19,417 nucleotides of DNA from an uncultured Streptococcus sp. (GTDB taxonomy: Bacteria; Bacillota; Bacilli; Lactobacillales; Streptococcaceae): positions 1 through 19,417 of the forward strand of contig NZ_CALTUR010000022.1 of assembly GCF_943912555.1 (NCBI RefSeq). Reading direction: 5' to 3'. Both the position numbers and the translations under genes were made by a program. The notes beneath the pieces are model-generated. The model worked only from the letters and a program-made list of their open reading frames with translations. It did not search any database and was not told the DNA's origin. Shown here in pieces: positions 7,773 to 16,385 of this stretch. Positions within the stretch are counted from its first letter, which is position 1; the number at the start of each line of letters is the position of its first letter.

Positions 7773-7923
7773 CTAAATAAGTTTAAAGAGCCAATCCAAT
7801 ATCTTAAATACTATCTTGTAAAACAGCAATTGGACTGCAAAAGAGATGATCATCCAAAAGAATTTCACAATCCCCAAAATTGGTTTGATAAAAAGAATGG
7901 CAAGAAGACTCAAAAAATTTCAT
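7773..7923 (-). pseudogene. Small membrane protein gene with a one-base frameshift
   Basis: The ATG at 7923 overlaps the TGA of the upstream 60-aa gene (ATGA) and follows AGAGGA, a normal coupled start. As written, the frame gives 39 residues (MKFFESSCHS...) unlike a normal protein. If one T of the six-T run (minus strand, positions 7917-7912) is skipped, it reads MKFLSLLAILFIKPILGIVK and continues to a TAG at 7773-7775. That product is 49 aa, very hydrophobic, with one or two membrane segments and Lys/Trp at the boundaries. The region is exactly one base longer than 50 codons. It is either a broken gene, a sequence error in a homopolymer, or slippage-dependent expression. Function unknown. 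Confidence 0.7.
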
Positions 7924-8102
7924 TTTCTATCCTCTGGCTTGATGAGCCACCGAGCCGTATCCATTAACTTGTCGGCAATAAAAAGTTTCCCAAAACCGAC
8001 AACAATATTATCATCTTTCTTTATCGTTTTCATGACTTTTACACCTTGCATGGTCAAAAAGTAATTCCCGTAAGTTTTAGCTAGAGTTTTTATAAGTCCC
8101 AT
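7920..8102 (-). CDS. Conserved small protein of unknown function (60 aa)
   Basis: This 60-aa protein (MGLIKTLAKTYGNYFLTMQG...) is basic, with no clear membrane segment. I chose the ATG at 8102 because AAGGTGAG lies five bases upstream and it sits one base after the EcsC-family stop; a frame 45 bases longer would start inside that gene. The stop overlaps the start of the next tiny gene (ATGA). The tight spacing suggests the three products act together. I do not recognise the family. It is probably a real gene because of the coupled start and stop, not because of similarity. Confidence 0.75.
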   Translation of the reverse strand: MGLIKTLAKTYGNYFLTMQGVKVMKTIKKDDNIVVGFGKLFIADKLMDTARWLIKPEDRK

Positions 8103-8103
8103 A

Positions 8104-8883
8104 TTACTCACCTTCGATGACTTCAGCTTCTTTTCGGATAGTATCAATATCTATTTGATACTGCCCTTCATTATAATTAACTAATTTGGATAATTCCTTT
8201 TGCAGTCTTTCCCCCATCGGCTTCATGGTCGCAAAGGTTAAGCCACCAGAAAGGACACCCCCTAAAATAGGAATCACTTTTCCCATTCCCTTAGCCAAGC
8301 CTCCCTTTGTCAAGCTGACTCCAAAAATTTTCAAAACTTTCTCCAGAATAGGATACCAAAGTGTCTTTGTCAAAGCTTTCTGCGGAATCGTCTTCATCAC
8401 ATGCTTGGCAACTGTTACACCTCCAGAGCGAAGCAAAGCTCCTGCTCCATTTACCCCTAGCATGACACCGAGATAAAGCAAGAGTGTATTTTGAGCATCC
8501 TCGCTCAATTCATCACGGGATTCCCAAAGATCATCAAATCCATAAATATAGCCTAGTTCTTGGGCCAACTTTAATGAAAAAGCATAAAACTGAACTACAT
8601 CTGTTGGAATAGTGATTGCCATGGCAATACCACCAGGTAAACCTGCCAAAATCGAAGTCCCGCTTGCTCGTAGAACATTGTCCTTAATACAGGTCTTAGC
8701 AACTCGATCCAAGCTATCCTTTGTTAACAAAGAGGTCGGACCTTTTTCCAATAATGTAGCAATATCCTTTCGATCTAACTCTTTAGAAAATTTGTCAACT
8801 AAAAATTTTTCTCGATCAACTTTGACCATGGGTAATTTCACCACTTGTTGCAGCACTTGCATCGCTAACTCTTGTTTGCCCAT
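8104..8883 (-). CDS. EcsC family protein
   Basis: This 259-aa protein resembles the EcsC family. Its core ILAGLPGGIAMAITIPTDVV (about residues 78-97) is followed by an amphipathic region and glycine-rich hydrophobic stretches around 140-160 and 200-220 (GGLAKGMGKVIPILGGVLSG). These suggest membrane association. EcsC proteins are poorly characterised; in Bacillus the name comes from the ecs locus, but there is no ABC transporter here. The ATG at 8883 has GGAG six bases upstream; the one 12 bases earlier has no site. It is the first of three tightly packed genes ending in a terminator. The family assignment is from memory of the motif pattern. Confidence 0.75.
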   Translation of the reverse strand: MGKQELAMQVLQQVVKLPMVKVDREKFLVDKFSKELDRKDIATLLEKGPTSLLTKDSLDRVAKTCIKDNVLRASGTSILAGLPGGIAMAITIPTDVVQFYAFSLKLAQELGYIYGFDDLWESRDELSEDAQNTLLLYLGVMLGVNGAGALLRSGGVTVAKHVMKTIPQKALTKTLWYPILEKVLKIFGVSLTKGGLAKGMGKVIPILGGVLSGGLTFATMKPMGERLQKELSKLVNYNEGQYQIDIDTIRKEAEVIEGE

Positions 8884-8916
8884 CTCTATCTCCATTTATC
8901 ATTCGTATTAAACTTT

Positions 8917-8944
8917 ATCATATCATACTATGAGGTATTTACAA
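8917..8944 (-). promoter_or_regulatory. Candidate promoter of the EcsC-family operon
   Basis: Minus-strand TTGTAA (8944-8939) and TATGAT (8922-8917) are separated by 16 bases, about 34 bases upstream of the chosen ATG. A 14-base perfect palindrome, AGCTATTAATAGCT, lies at 8972-8985, 27 bases upstream of the -35, and could be an operator; no regulator is identifiable. Confidence 0.6.
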
Positions 8945-9002
8945 ATTTTTTAAACTGTTTTTTGCAAATACAGCTATTAATAGCTAGAAGAGTTCAAACA
9001 CC

Positions 9003-9024
9003 AAAAAAGAGGGTTGCCCCTCTT
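9003..9024 (-). terminator. Terminator after rbfA
   Basis: A 7-bp perfect stem AAGAGGG/CCCTCTT (9018-9024 with 9007-9013) with loop GCAA is followed by Ts on the minus strand, immediately after the rbfA stop. It ends the rimP-nusA-infB-rbfA operon. Confidence 0.9.
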
Positions 9025-9025
9025 C

Positions 9026-9376
9026 TTAGTTCTTATCCAGATTGCGTAGCATTTCGTCAATCTTGTTTCCATATTCGATGGATTCGTCTTTGACGAAGGT
9101 CAAATCTGGGATTTTGTACAATTTCAAATTGCGACCAAGTTCACGTTTGATAGTACCAGTTGCTTTTTCAAGCCCGATTTGAGCTTTTTGGTTATCCGAA
9201 GCAAGGTTACTCAAAATGGTGTAGTAAACCTTGGCTACAGACAAGTCACCCAACATCTGAACATCTGTGATGGTCACACCTTGGACACGCGGATCACGGA
9301 CTTTCTTTTGCAAAATCTCATTGACTTCACGCTTGATTTCCATGCCCACACGATCCGTACGGAAATGATTTGCCAT
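9026..9376 (-). CDS. rbfA: Ribosome-binding factor A
   Basis: This 116-aa KH-fold protein binds the 30S subunit and helps mature the 3' and 5' ends of 16S rRNA, with a role in cold growth. Family features include [20 protein letters not shown] at the N-terminus, [14 protein letters not shown] near residues 26-39 and [17 protein letters not shown] near 78-94. The ATG at 9376 has AAAGGA about six bases upstream; a frame 27 bases longer starts before that site. It is the last gene of the rimP-nusA-rnpM-ylxQ-infB operon but is separated from infB by a 224-bp hairpin-rich spacer, unlike the other tightly packed genes. Confidence 0.97.
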   Translation of the reverse strand: MANHFRTDRVGMEIKREVNEILQKKVRDPRVQGVTITDVQMLGDLSVAKVYYTILSNLASDNQKAQIGLEKATGTIKRELGRNLKLYKIPDLTFVKDESIEYGNKIDEMLRNLDKN

Positions 9377-9401
9377 GATATTCCTTTCTCTACTTTGAAC
9401 C

Positions 9402-9426
9402 AAAAGCTAGGCCAGCAGACCTAGCT
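9402..9426 (-). terminator. Weak terminator-like hairpin upstream of rbfA
   Basis: The 7-bp stem AGCTAGG/CCTAGCT with an 8-base loop and only four Ts lies about 26 bases upstream of the rbfA ATG. It may lower read-through from infB into rbfA. Confidence 0.45.
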
Positions 9427-9627
9427 ATTTTTAAACTTCTTGATTTTCAGTTCAAATTGAAACGAAGTGCAATTTGAACTCACCTGCTTCTTTCGCTGTG
9501 GTGAAAGTGATGGAACTGATTTATCAGTCCCATCACAGGGGATTTTTGAGACCCTAGGCTCAAAAATAAGCAATGAAACCATCGGTTTGCTTGCGTCCCT
9601 CACCACCTAAGAAAGGAGCAAAAAATC
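9404..9627 (-). other. Hairpin-rich untranslated spacer between infB and rbfA
   Basis: Reading from infB to rbfA, the minus strand carries: a small AAACC/GGTTT hairpin (9576-9588); an 8-bp perfect stem TTTTTGAG/CTCAAAAA (9543-9566); a 13-bp stem with one G-U pair and a 4-base loop (9507-9536); a 10-bp perfect stem GTTCAAATTG/CAATTTGAAC (9450-9479); and a 7-bp stem AGCTAGG/CCTAGCT followed by four Ts (9405-9426). No reading frame here looks like a protein. It may regulate or process the transcript before rbfA, or be the remnant of a palindromic repeat. Confidence 0.7.
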
Positions 9628-12432
9628 TTATCTCTTGATTTCTTCCATGACATAGGCCTCAATCACATCATCCATCTTGATATCATTGTAGCCATCGATC
9701 ATCAAACCACCTTCACGACCGTTTGTAACTTCTTTGACGTCGTCTTTGTAGTGTTTCAAGCTTGCGAGTTCGCCATCATAGATAACAACACCGTCACGGA
9801 TAACACGGACTTTAGAGTCACGGGTAACCTTACCGTTGATAACCATGAATCCACCAATAGTTCCCACTTTAGACACCTTGAATGTTTCACGAATAACTGC
9901 TTCACCGATAATTTTTTCTTCGAATTCTGGATCAAGCATCCCTTTCATGGCTTCTTCCATCTCTTCGATAACCTTGTAGATAATGCTGTGGAGACGGATT
10001 TCCACATCGTCAGCTTCTGCTTGTTGACGAGCTTGTGGTGTAGGGCGTACGTTGAAACCAACGATAAAGGCATTTGAAGCTTCCGCAAGAGTCACGTCTG
10101 ATTCGTTGATGGCACCGACCGCTGAGTGAACGATGGTAACTTTAACACCTTCCACGTCGATCTTTTGAAGTGAGGCAGAAAGGGCTTCAACCGAACCTTG
10201 TACATCGGCCTTGATGATCACGTTAACTGATTTGAGTTCACCAGCTTTAAGCGTATCAAAGAGGTTTTCAAGGCTGACACGTTGGGTAGCTTGACGTTGT
10301 TTCATGAGGGCACGTTTGGCACGCTCTTCACCTGCTGCACGCGCAGATTTTTCATCCTCGTAAACGGCAAAGTGGTCACCCGCCATTGGCGCTTCGTTCA
10401 AACCTGTGATTGAGACTGGTGTTGATGGCCCTGCAACCTTAACACGACGACCAAGGTCGTTGGTCATAGCACGAACACGACCGAAGGTATTTCCGACAAC
10501 GATTGGATCTTGAACATTCAAGGTACCTTGTTGAACAAGAAGGGTTGCAACCGCACCTTTACCTTTATCCAAGCGAGCTTCGATAACTGTACCGATCGCA
10601 CGCACTGTTGGGTCTGCCTTAAGTTCTTGGATTTCAGCCACAAGAAGGACTGTTTCCAACAATTCTTCGATGTTTTGGTTGAATTTAGCTGAGATTTCAA
10701 CAAATTCAGAATCTCCACCCCAAGCAGTTGACATAACACCATGCTCTGCCAATTCACCGATAACGCGTTCTGGGTTAGCACCTGGTTTATCAATCTTGTT
10801 GATGGCTACGATGATTGGAACGTTGGCCGCTTTTGAGTGGTTGATGGCTTCGATTGTCTGAGGCATAACCCCGTCATCTGCCGCTACGACTAAGATAGTA
10901 ATATCTGTAACAGAAGCACCACGCGCACGCATTGATGTAAAGGCCGCGTGTCCCGGTGTATCAAGGAAGGTAATCTTCTTACCATTTTCCACGATTTGGT
11001 AGGCACCGATATGCTGAGTGATACCACCTGCCTCACCTGTCGCAACACGAGAGTTACGAAGGGTATCTAGGAGTGTTGTTTTACCGTGGTCAACGTGTCC
11101 CATGATAGTTACAACTGGTGGACGCTCTACCAATTCATCTTCATTGAGATAACCATCTTCGACAAAGAAACGTTCGATATCAGCATTATCCACTTCAACC
11201 TTTTGTTTAGCTTCGATACCGTAATCCACCATGAGGAGTTCGATGGTTTCCCCATCCAAGGATTGGTTTTGTGTGGCCATGACACCCATCATAAAGAGTT
11301 TCTTAACGATTTCAGCTGGTTCACGTTTGATACGTTTTGCGATTTCCGCAACCGTCATACCATCTGTATACTCAAACTCTGTTGGCAATTCATGGAATTT
11401 ACGCTCTGTAACAGGTTTTGGAGCCTGATTGCGGTTGTTTTGCTTATTGCCTTTTTTATTCTTTTTGTTATTACTATTATTCCAGTTACTATTCTTTTGA
11501 TTTCTCACTTGATTTTGACTACTTCGATTCTTTTGGTTTTTTCTAGGACCATCTTCTTCGTGATCATAATCGTCACGTTCTTTATCTGGTCGAGCTTGTT
11601 TTTTACGACGTGTATCCACTGCAGGTTCTTTTTTCTCAGACACCACTTCAATTACTGCTTGAACTTGTTGCTCTTGTTGGGCTTGTTCAGCTAGTTTAGC
11701 AACCTCTTCAAAGATTTCCTCTGGCTCCTTGCGTTTGTTTGCTTGAGCTAAGGCTTCTTTAGCAGCCTGATATTGCTTGAAGCGTTCCTCACTTGAACGT
11801 GCATACTCTGCATTTTGCTCTGCTTTTAGGGCTGCTGCACGGGCTTTAAAGTCAATACGTGGAGCCGCTTGATTTGGACGTTTGTCCTCTTGTTGACGGC
11901 GCTCATTACCACGATTTTGCTGACCTTGCTGTTTCTTAGCTTGGTCATTAAAGCGACGATTATCGCGGTTGCCTTGACCTTGTTTTCCACCATTACGGTT
12001 ATCATTCTTTTGATGATTTCCCTTTTGTTGGTCACGGTTATTGCCCTTATTTTGCTTGCGTCGTTCTGCCTGCTCTTTGGCACGGGCTTCACGCTCAGCC
12101 TTGAAATTACGACTTTGCGGTTTAGCCGCTACTTTTTCTGTCTTCGGAGCGACTGGCTCAGCCGCTTTTGCCTCTTCCCTGGCTACAGCTGGTTTAGCTT
12201 GCTCAGATTTTTCGACTTTCTTTTCTGCACTTGCTTTTGGTGCTGCAGGTTTTGCTTCTGCTTTCGGAGCAGCTGCAGGCTTAAAGCTGGCAGCGATTTT
12301 TGCAGCGACAGCTTCTTCCACACTTGATGAGTGGCTTTTCACATCCAAGCCCAACTCTTTTGCACGCGCTACAACTTCTTTACTTTCTTTTCCAAGTTCT
12401 TTTGCGATTTCGTACAATCTTTTCTTAGACAA
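9628..12432 (-). CDS. infB: Translation initiation factor IF-2
   Basis: This GTPase (934 aa) brings initiator tRNA to the 30S subunit and promotes 50S joining. Residues 1-50 form the first IF2_N module; about 50-340 is a low-complexity linker rich in Ala/Lys/Glu and then Asn/Gln/Lys/Arg; the second IF2_N module lies near 345-405. The G domain has G1 GHVDHGKT (445-452), G2 GGITQHIG (469-476), G3 DTPGH (491-495) and G4 NKID (545-548). Domains II, III and the C-terminal fMet-tRNA-binding part follow. It begins 16 bases after ylxQ, in the conserved nusA-infB order. The linker length varies between strains in this group and is the part most likely to differ from reference proteins. Confidence 0.99.
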   Translation of the reverse strand: MSKKRLYEIAKELGKESKEVVARAKELGLDVKSHSSSVEEAVAAKIAASFKPAAAPKAEAKPAAPKASAEKKVEKSEQAKPAVAREEAKAAEPVAPKTEKVAAKPQSRNFKAEREARAKEQAERRKQNKGNNRDQQKGNHQKNDNRNGGKQGQGNRDNRRFNDQAKKQQGQQNRGNERRQQEDKRPNQAAPRIDFKARAAALKAEQNAEYARSSEERFKQYQAAKEALAQANKRKEPEEIFEEVAKLAEQAQQEQQVQAVIEVVSEKKEPAVDTRRKKQARPDKERDDYDHEEDGPRKNQKNRSSQNQVRNQKNSNWNNSNNKKNKKGNKQNNRNQAPKPVTERKFHELPTEFEYTDGMTVAEIAKRIKREPAEIVKKLFMMGVMATQNQSLDGETIELLMVDYGIEAKQKVEVDNADIERFFVEDGYLNEDELVERPPVVTIMGHVDHGKTTLLDTLRNSRVATGEAGGITQHIGAYQIVENGKKITFLDTPGHAAFTSMRARGASVTDITILVVAADDGVMPQTIEAINHSKAANVPIIVAINKIDKPGANPERVIGELAEHGVMSTAWGGDSEFVEISAKFNQNIEELLETVLLVAEIQELKADPTVRAIGTVIEARLDKGKGAVATLLVQQGTLNVQDPIVVGNTFGRVRAMTNDLGRRVKVAGPSTPVSITGLNEAPMAGDHFAVYEDEKSARAAGEERAKRALMKQRQATQRVSLENLFDTLKAGELKSVNVIIKADVQGSVEALSASLQKIDVEGVKVTIVHSAVGAINESDVTLAEASNAFIVGFNVRPTPQARQQAEADDVEIRLHSIIYKVIEEMEEAMKGMLDPEFEEKIIGEAVIRETFKVSKVGTIGGFMVINGKVTRDSKVRVIRDGVVIYDGELASLKHYKDDVKEVTNGREGGLMIDGYNDIKMDDVIEAYVMEEIKR

Positions 12433-12448
12433 ATCATGTCCTCCTCTT

Positions 12449-12748
12449 CTATTCCATAAGAGACCTCATTTTCTTTGTAAATCCAGCATCTGTCACAGCC
12501 AAAACCTTTCTTGATTTCCCGACTGCTATGCTTAATTCCAGTGTTGAAAACACGGTTACAATTTCTACTTGATAATAATGACTTTTATCTTGAATCTTCT
12601 TGGTCAGATTGGGTCCAGCATCATGGGCTAGAAAGACCAACTTGGCCTTGCCGTCTTGAATGGCCTTGACCACCAATTCTTCACCCGATATAATCCGCCC
12701 TGCTCGCTGAGCAAGTCCCAAGAGATTGCTTATCTTTTGCTTATTCAA
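12449..12748 (-). CDS. ylxQ: L7Ae-family ribosomal-type protein YlxQ
   Basis: This 99-aa protein has the L7Ae/L30e kink-turn RNA-binding fold: [19 protein letters not shown] (about residues 8-26) and [17 protein letters not shown] (about 36-52) are typical. It is the usual gene between rnpM/ylxR and infB in Firmicutes and is non-essential in Bacillus. Translation starts with TTG, overlapping the end of rnpM by 8 nt (CTTGAATAA); no in-frame ATG lies near, and only a weak GAGAG-like site is upstream, so coupling to rnpM translation is likely. Confidence 0.93.
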   Translation of the reverse strand: MNKQKISNLLGLAQRAGRIISGEELVVKAIQDGKAKLVFLAHDAGPNLTKKIQDKSHYYQVEIVTVFSTLELSIAVGKSRKVLAVTDAGFTKKMRSLME

Positions 12749-13034
12749 GTCCCAACTCTCTTCTTTTCACTTTGTGATCCACATAAGCGATCAACTCGTC
12801 ATAAAAGCTTTCATCCACTTCCATGCTAAAGCTACGGTTAAAGACCTTCTTCTTTTTCGCCTCTAGGGCTTCTGCATTGTCTAGTTTGATATAAGCGCCA
12901 CGGCCATTGGCCTTGCCTGTCGGATCGATAAAGACTTGTCCTTCCTTGTTCTTGACAATACGGAGCAAATCACGCTTATCAATCACTTCATTGGACACAA
13001 CAGACTTGCGCAAAGGGATTTTTCTCGTTTTCAT
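12741..13034 (-). CDS. rnpM: RnpM (YlxR family RNA-binding protein)
   Basis: This 97-aa protein of the YlxR family carries RKIPLRKSVVSNE (residues 4-16) and the signature DPTGKANGRGAYIKL (37-51). The Bacillus homologue has been described as an RNase P modulator, which is the source of the name. Where many homologues have Cys in the RKC motif, this one has Ser; I recall the same in the pneumococcal protein. A strong GGAGGGG site lies upstream. It sits 21 bases after nusA and overlaps ylxQ by 8 nt. Confidence 0.93.
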   Translation of the reverse strand: MKTRKIPLRKSVVSNEVIDKRDLLRIVKNKEGQVFIDPTGKANGRGAYIKLDNAEALEAKKKKVFNRSFSMEVDESFYDELIAYVDHKVKRRELGLE

Positions 13035-13055
13035 CTTCCCCTCCTCTAGCAGCTT

Positions 13056-14192
13056 TTATTCTTCTACAGTATCGTTTTCTGCTTCCAACTCTACTGAATC
13101 AGCTTCCTCCATGGCTTCAAATTCGCTAGCAGACTTGATATCGATACGGTAACCAGTCAAGTGAGCTGCCAAGCGCACGTTTTGCCCACGACGACCGATA
13201 GCAAGAGAAAGCTTGTTATCAGGAACAACCACCAAGGCACGTTTGCTGTCGTTTTCGTCAAAGATAACTTGGTCAACCTCAGCAGGAGCGATGGCATTAT
13301 AGATAAATTCAGCTGGATCTGCTACCCACTCGATAACATCGATATTTTCTTCGATTGGCACCATACGGTCGCTCTTGGCATCGTAGCGAGCTGGGTGGAA
13401 TTTGCTAGTAATCTTCTTGATATTAGCACCACCACGTCCAACGATTGTACCAATAGCGTCCACGTTTGGATTATGACTGCGAACGGCAACCTTGGTACGG
13501 TCACCAGCTTCACGAGCCACGCTCATGATTTCAACAGTCCCATCATAAACTTCTGGGATTTCTTGCTCCATCAAACGTTTGATCATTTCTGGATGGCTAC
13601 GGCTAACAAAGACATTCACACCGCGAGGGTTGTCTTCAACCTTATAGACATAAACTTCGATACGATCATGAGAAGAAAAGACTTCTCCAGGGATTTGGTC
13701 TTGTTTTGACAATTGGGCTTCGATGCTGCCAAGGTTGACATAGATAAAGCGGTTGTCAAAGCGTTCTACTGTACCAGACATGATTTCTTGCTCATGTTCT
13801 TTGTAAGTATTATAAGTAATGGCACGTGTTTGCTTGCGCATTTTTTCCATGATGGTTTGTTTGGCAGATTGGGCTGCTACACGACCAAACTCAGCAGGTG
13901 CTTCTTCAAACTTGATTTTGTCTCCAAGCTCATAGGCTGAATTAATGGCAAGAGCATCTTTCAAGCTGATTTCCAAACGGCTATCAAATACTTCATCAAC
14001 AACTTCACGGACAGTATAAACTGTAAAGTCACCTGTTTTTTCGTTGAAGTCAATAGCTACGCTGTCTGATTGACCATAGCGTCTGCGATAAGCGGAACGA
14101 AGCGACTCTACTACTGCGTCGATGATATCTTCTTTTTTGATTCCCTTGTCTTCTTCCAAAATGCGGAAGGCCTCTAGCATTTCTTTACTCAT
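13056..14192 (-). CDS. nusA: Transcription termination/antitermination factor NusA
   Basis: This 378-aa RNA polymerase-binding factor affects pausing, termination and antitermination. Domains in order are an N-terminal polymerase-binding domain (about 1-125), S1 (about 135-200), KH1 with IVGRGGANIKKI (250-261) and KH2 with AIGRRGQNVRLAAHLTGY (331-348), then a short acidic tail. It lacks the two C-terminal acidic repeats of E. coli NusA, as is usual in Firmicutes. It starts 43 bases after rimP; the upstream site is weak (GTGAAG), in contrast to its neighbours. It belongs to the rimP-to-rbfA operon and could act on the hairpins in its own transcript. Confidence 0.99.
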   Translation of the reverse strand: MSKEMLEAFRILEEDKGIKKEDIIDAVVESLRSAYRRRYGQSDSVAIDFNEKTGDFTVYTVREVVDEVFDSRLEISLKDALAINSAYELGDKIKFEEAPAEFGRVAAQSAKQTIMEKMRKQTRAITYNTYKEHEQEIMSGTVERFDNRFIYVNLGSIEAQLSKQDQIPGEVFSSHDRIEVYVYKVEDNPRGVNVFVSRSHPEMIKRLMEQEIPEVYDGTVEIMSVAREAGDRTKVAVRSHNPNVDAIGTIVGRGGANIKKITSKFHPARYDAKSDRMVPIEENIDVIEWVADPAEFIYNAIAPAEVDQVIFDENDSKRALVVVPDNKLSLAIGRRGQNVRLAAHLTGYRIDIKSASEFEAMEEADSVELEAENDTVEE

Positions 14193-14235
14193 GTTTTCTT
14201 CACTTTTGAATCCTCAAAAGCTATCCTTTCTTTTT

Positions 14236-14715
14236 CTATAATTTAACTGCTAAACGTGCTTTTGATACTAAACTATATGGAATTTGGACAGTTTTCTTAC
14301 GCGTCTTGTCCATATATTCCATGGTCAACTCGTCCTCTTCGAAGGCCAACAAGGTTCCTTCAAAGACCTTTTGCTTATCGATGGCTTGGTAGAGCCCGAC
14401 ATGGATGTATTTCCCAACCGCTCCAGCGACGGCATCCTTGGTTTTCAAAGGACGTTCCAAGCCTGGACTGGTGATTTCTAGGAAATATTGTTCTGGGAAG
14501 GGATCTGGCTTGATGGTGTCTAGGACAGGACTGATAATTTCTGTCAAGTCTGCCGTATCGTTCAAGGTAATTCCTTCAGGTTTATCTACAAAAATACTGA
14601 GAATCATGTCACTGCCAATCTTTCCATACTCGATATCCACGAGTTCGAAAGGCGCTTGGATGACAGGTTCTACAACTTCTCTGACTAATTCTACGATTGT
14701 TGCGATTGCGTCCAC
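14236..14715 (-). CDS. rimP: Ribosome maturation factor RimP
   Basis: This 159-aa factor helps assemble the 30S subunit. It shows the family pattern of an N-terminal alpha/beta domain ([20 protein letters not shown], about residues 26-45), [12 protein letters not shown] in the middle and a C-terminal SH3-like domain. I set the start at the GTG at 14715, the length I recall for pneumococcal RimP. The Shine-Dalgarno sequence (GAGGAG) directly abuts that GTG, an unusually short spacing. A longer frame with an ATG upstream would run through the leader hairpin and is less likely. First gene of the nusA-infB operon. Confidence 0.95.
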   Translation of the reverse strand: MDAIATIVELVREVVEPVIQAPFELVDIEYGKIGSDMILSIFVDKPEGITLNDTADLTEIISPVLDTIKPDPFPEQYFLEITSPGLERPLKTKDAVAGAVGKYIHVGLYQAIDKQKVFEGTLLAFEEDELTMEYMDKTRKKTVQIPYSLVSKARLAVKL

Positions 14716-14727
14716 CTCCTCATAAGC

Positions 14728-14755
14728 AAGAGGCGAAGATATTTCCCCGCCTCTC
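14728..14755 (-). promoter_or_regulatory. Perfect hairpin in the rimP leader
   Basis: A 12-bp stem including wobble pairs (14744-14755 with 14728-14739) with a 4-base AATA loop fills most of the short leader between the predicted transcription start (about 14769) and the GTG. It ends six bases before the GAGGAG site. With no U-run it is not a terminator; it could affect ribosome access, RNA stability or protein binding. Confidence 0.7.
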
Positions 14756-14775
14756 TTTCTCATATTCTTACTATT

Positions 14776-14804
14776 AGTATAGCACGTTTGCCAACTTATG
14801 TAAA
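14776..14804 (-). promoter_or_regulatory. Promoter of the rimP-nusA-rnpM-ylxQ-infB-rbfA operon
   Basis: Minus-strand TTTACA (14804-14799) and TATACT (14781-14776) with a 17-base spacer form a good sigma-70 type promoter about 60 bases upstream of the rimP start. Confidence 0.85.
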
Positions 14805-14820
14805 GCAAAAGCACTTATAC

Positions 14821-14836
14821 AGCCTGATTTCAGGCT
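14821..14836 (-). terminator. Weak hairpin after trmB
   Basis: A 6-bp stem AGCCTG/CAGGCT with a 4-base loop starts five bases after the trmB stop. There is no good T-tract on the minus strand, so it is at most a weak terminator, and read-through into the rimP operon is possible. Confidence 0.35.
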
Positions 14837-14841
14837 ATTTC

Positions 14842-15477
14842 TTAAAATTCTGCCTCAACTCGGTAGATAACTTGCCCCTTGTTGGAGAATTTTTGTTCGT
14901 ATTCTGTCATGACATTGCCTTCAAAATCACTGGCATGTAAATCAAGCCAGACACCATTGAGCTTCATGCCATACTGAGAAAAGCTCACTAAACTGTACTC
15001 AAACAAGCCACGGTTGTCCGTCTTGAAATGAATTTCTCCATTTTTAGGCAAGATACGCTTGAAGGTATTCAAGAAGGTCTTGTAGGTCAAACGACGCTTT
15101 TCATGGCGCTTTTTAGGCCATGGATCTGAAAAGTTCAGATACAAACGATCAATCTCACCGTCTTCAAAATAGTCAGTCAAGTCAGAACCATCCACCCACA
15201 GAAGCTTGATATTAGGCACTCCAACTTCAAGCACCTTGTCCAAAGCGTAGCTCAAAACAGACTTTTGAATATCAATCCCGATATAGTTGATGTCAGGGTT
15301 TTGCTTGGCCATACCTGAAACAAAGGCACCCTTTCCACTTCCAACTTCCACATGAATGGGGTTGTCATTGCCAAACAAGTCCCGCCATTTTCCCTTGGCT
15401 TCTAAGGGATTGAGGACCACATACTGGGGATTTGCCTCTAGTAATTCTGTTGCCCCTTTACGATTTCTAACTCTCAT
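14842..15477 (-). CDS. trmB: tRNA (guanine-N7-)-methyltransferase
   Basis: This 211-aa SAM-dependent enzyme forms N7-methylguanosine at position 46 of tRNA. The SAM-binding loop EVGSGKG is at residues 44-50 and the family signature [15 protein letters not shown] is at 115-129; the end [11 protein letters not shown] is typical of streptococcal TrmB. A frame 123 bases longer exists but would lie inside ccrZ; the ATG at 15477 overlaps the ccrZ stop (ATGA) and gives the familiar [14 protein letters not shown] start. It forms a two-gene operon with ccrZ. Confidence 0.98.
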   Translation of the reverse strand: MRVRNRKGATELLEANPQYVVLNPLEAKGKWRDLFGNDNPIHVEVGSGKGAFVSGMAKQNPDINYIGIDIQKSVLSYALDKVLEVGVPNIKLLWVDGSDLTDYFEDGEIDRLYLNFSDPWPKKRHEKRRLTYKTFLNTFKRILPKNGEIHFKTDNRGLFEYSLVSFSQYGMKLNGVWLDLHASDFEGNVMTEYEQKFSNKGQVIYRVEAEF

Positions 15478-16268
15478 CTTCTCTTTCCATACTTGTCTCG
15501 GAAGTGACGCAAACCATGAATCTCCCGATTGACATTTTCTAAATCTTGGTTCATATAATACTTGGAAATCTGGCTCAAATAAGACAATTGACCGTACCAA
15601 TACAATTTACTTAATACCGTTTGATTGTACTTATAGCCGTAGTAGGTCAACCATTCCTTCCACTGATGTTCTGGAATATAATGGCAGAGCATATGGGCCA
15701 CATCAAGCATGCGATCGGTCAAGCGAACCGAATCCCAATCTACCAAATAAATCAAGCCACTGTCTGTCTCAATCCAATTACTATGTCGTACATCTCCATG
15801 GACAATGGTCGCATAGTCCTCTCTAAATCCTGGAATAGTCTGACGTAAATCAGCCATCACTTCACTGATAAAATGATTTTTACGCAAAGCATCTGGAGCC
15901 GTTTCTTGCCAAGACTGCAGTAAATCTACAGGTGTTTCCATGGCATATCCCAAACGACTCAACTGTGTCATCAACGGACGTGAGCGATGAAGACGGGTTA
16001 AAATATTGACGATTTGCTTACGATTCATATCATAGGGGGTCAATATCTTGCCTGTCAACCATTCTTGAGCACACATATCACGCCCATCTGCCAAACGGCG
16101 ACTCCATAATAATTGTGGAGCAATTTGTTCTCTAGCTAGACCAGGTAGGATTGGAGAGGTGTTCATTTTTACAAAGATACGCTTCCCATCAGGATAGCTA
16201 CCCATATAAGCCTTGCCACTCTTCCCAGGTATGGGAGTCAGTGTTAGCTCATTATCACCCAAATCCAT
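15474..16268 (-). CDS. ccrZ: Cell cycle regulator CcrZ (APH/choline kinase-like phosphotransferase)
   Basis: This 264-aa kinase of the aminoglycoside/choline phosphotransferase fold matches my memory of pneumococcal CcrZ, which localises at division sites with FtsZ, acts on DNA replication initiation through DnaA and was reported to phosphorylate ribose-type sugars. The catalytic loop HGDVRHSN is at residues 157-164 and the metal-binding DWD at 177-179. The N-terminal lobe has [11 protein letters not shown] (15-25) and FVKM (32-35). Length fits the family. It has its own promoter, a strong GGAGG site, and overlaps trmB by 4 nt, the usual order in this genus. Confidence 0.95.
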   Translation of the reverse strand: MDLGDNELTLTPIPGKSGKAYMGSYPDGKRIFVKMNTSPILPGLAREQIAPQLLWSRRLADGRDMCAQEWLTGKILTPYDMNRKQIVNILTRLHRSRPLMTQLSRLGYAMETPVDLLQSWQETAPDALRKNHFISEVMADLRQTIPGFREDYATIVHGDVRHSNWIETDSGLIYLVDWDSVRLTDRMLDVAHMLCHYIPEHQWKEWLTYYGYKYNQTVLSKLYWYGQLSYLSQISKYYMNQDLENVNREIHGLRHFRDKYGKRR

Positions 16269-16297
16269 TTCTTTCCTCCGTATAAAGTTTCCCTACT

Positions 16298-16326
16298 ATT
16301 CTACTAGTTTTTGGCCTATTCGTCAA
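16298..16326 (-). promoter_or_regulatory. Promoter of ccrZ-trmB
   Basis: Minus-strand TTGACG (16326-16321) and TAGAAT (16303-16298) with a 17-base spacer, 29 bases upstream of the ccrZ ATG. Confidence 0.88.
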
Positions 16327-16385
16327 CCGCTCCACACCCGATTCTCAAAGAAAAGCCTCTAGATTGGCTTGGGTATCATTATAGA

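Noticed and set aside
7743..8064. Plus-strand frames of 72-74 codons opposite the EcsC operon end
   Set aside because: They cover the terminator and the coupled small genes on the minus strand, with no ribosome binding site.
9421..9606. 61-codon minus-strand frame in the infB-rbfA spacer
   Set aside because: It runs through the hairpins, has low-complexity unnatural composition and no good start; treated as noncoding.
11086..12514. Long plus-strand frames, including Leu/Ile/Phe-rich ones opposite infB
   Set aside because: They are shadows of the Lys/Asn/Gln-rich and Ala-rich IF-2 linker on the other strand.
14716..14814. 33-residue N-terminal extension of RimP
   Set aside because: It begins upstream of the predicted promoter -10 and crosses the leader hairpin.
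15478..15600. 41-residue N-terminal extension of TrmB
   Set aside because: It lies inside ccrZ; the ATGA-overlapping ATG at 15477 gives the normal TrmB start.
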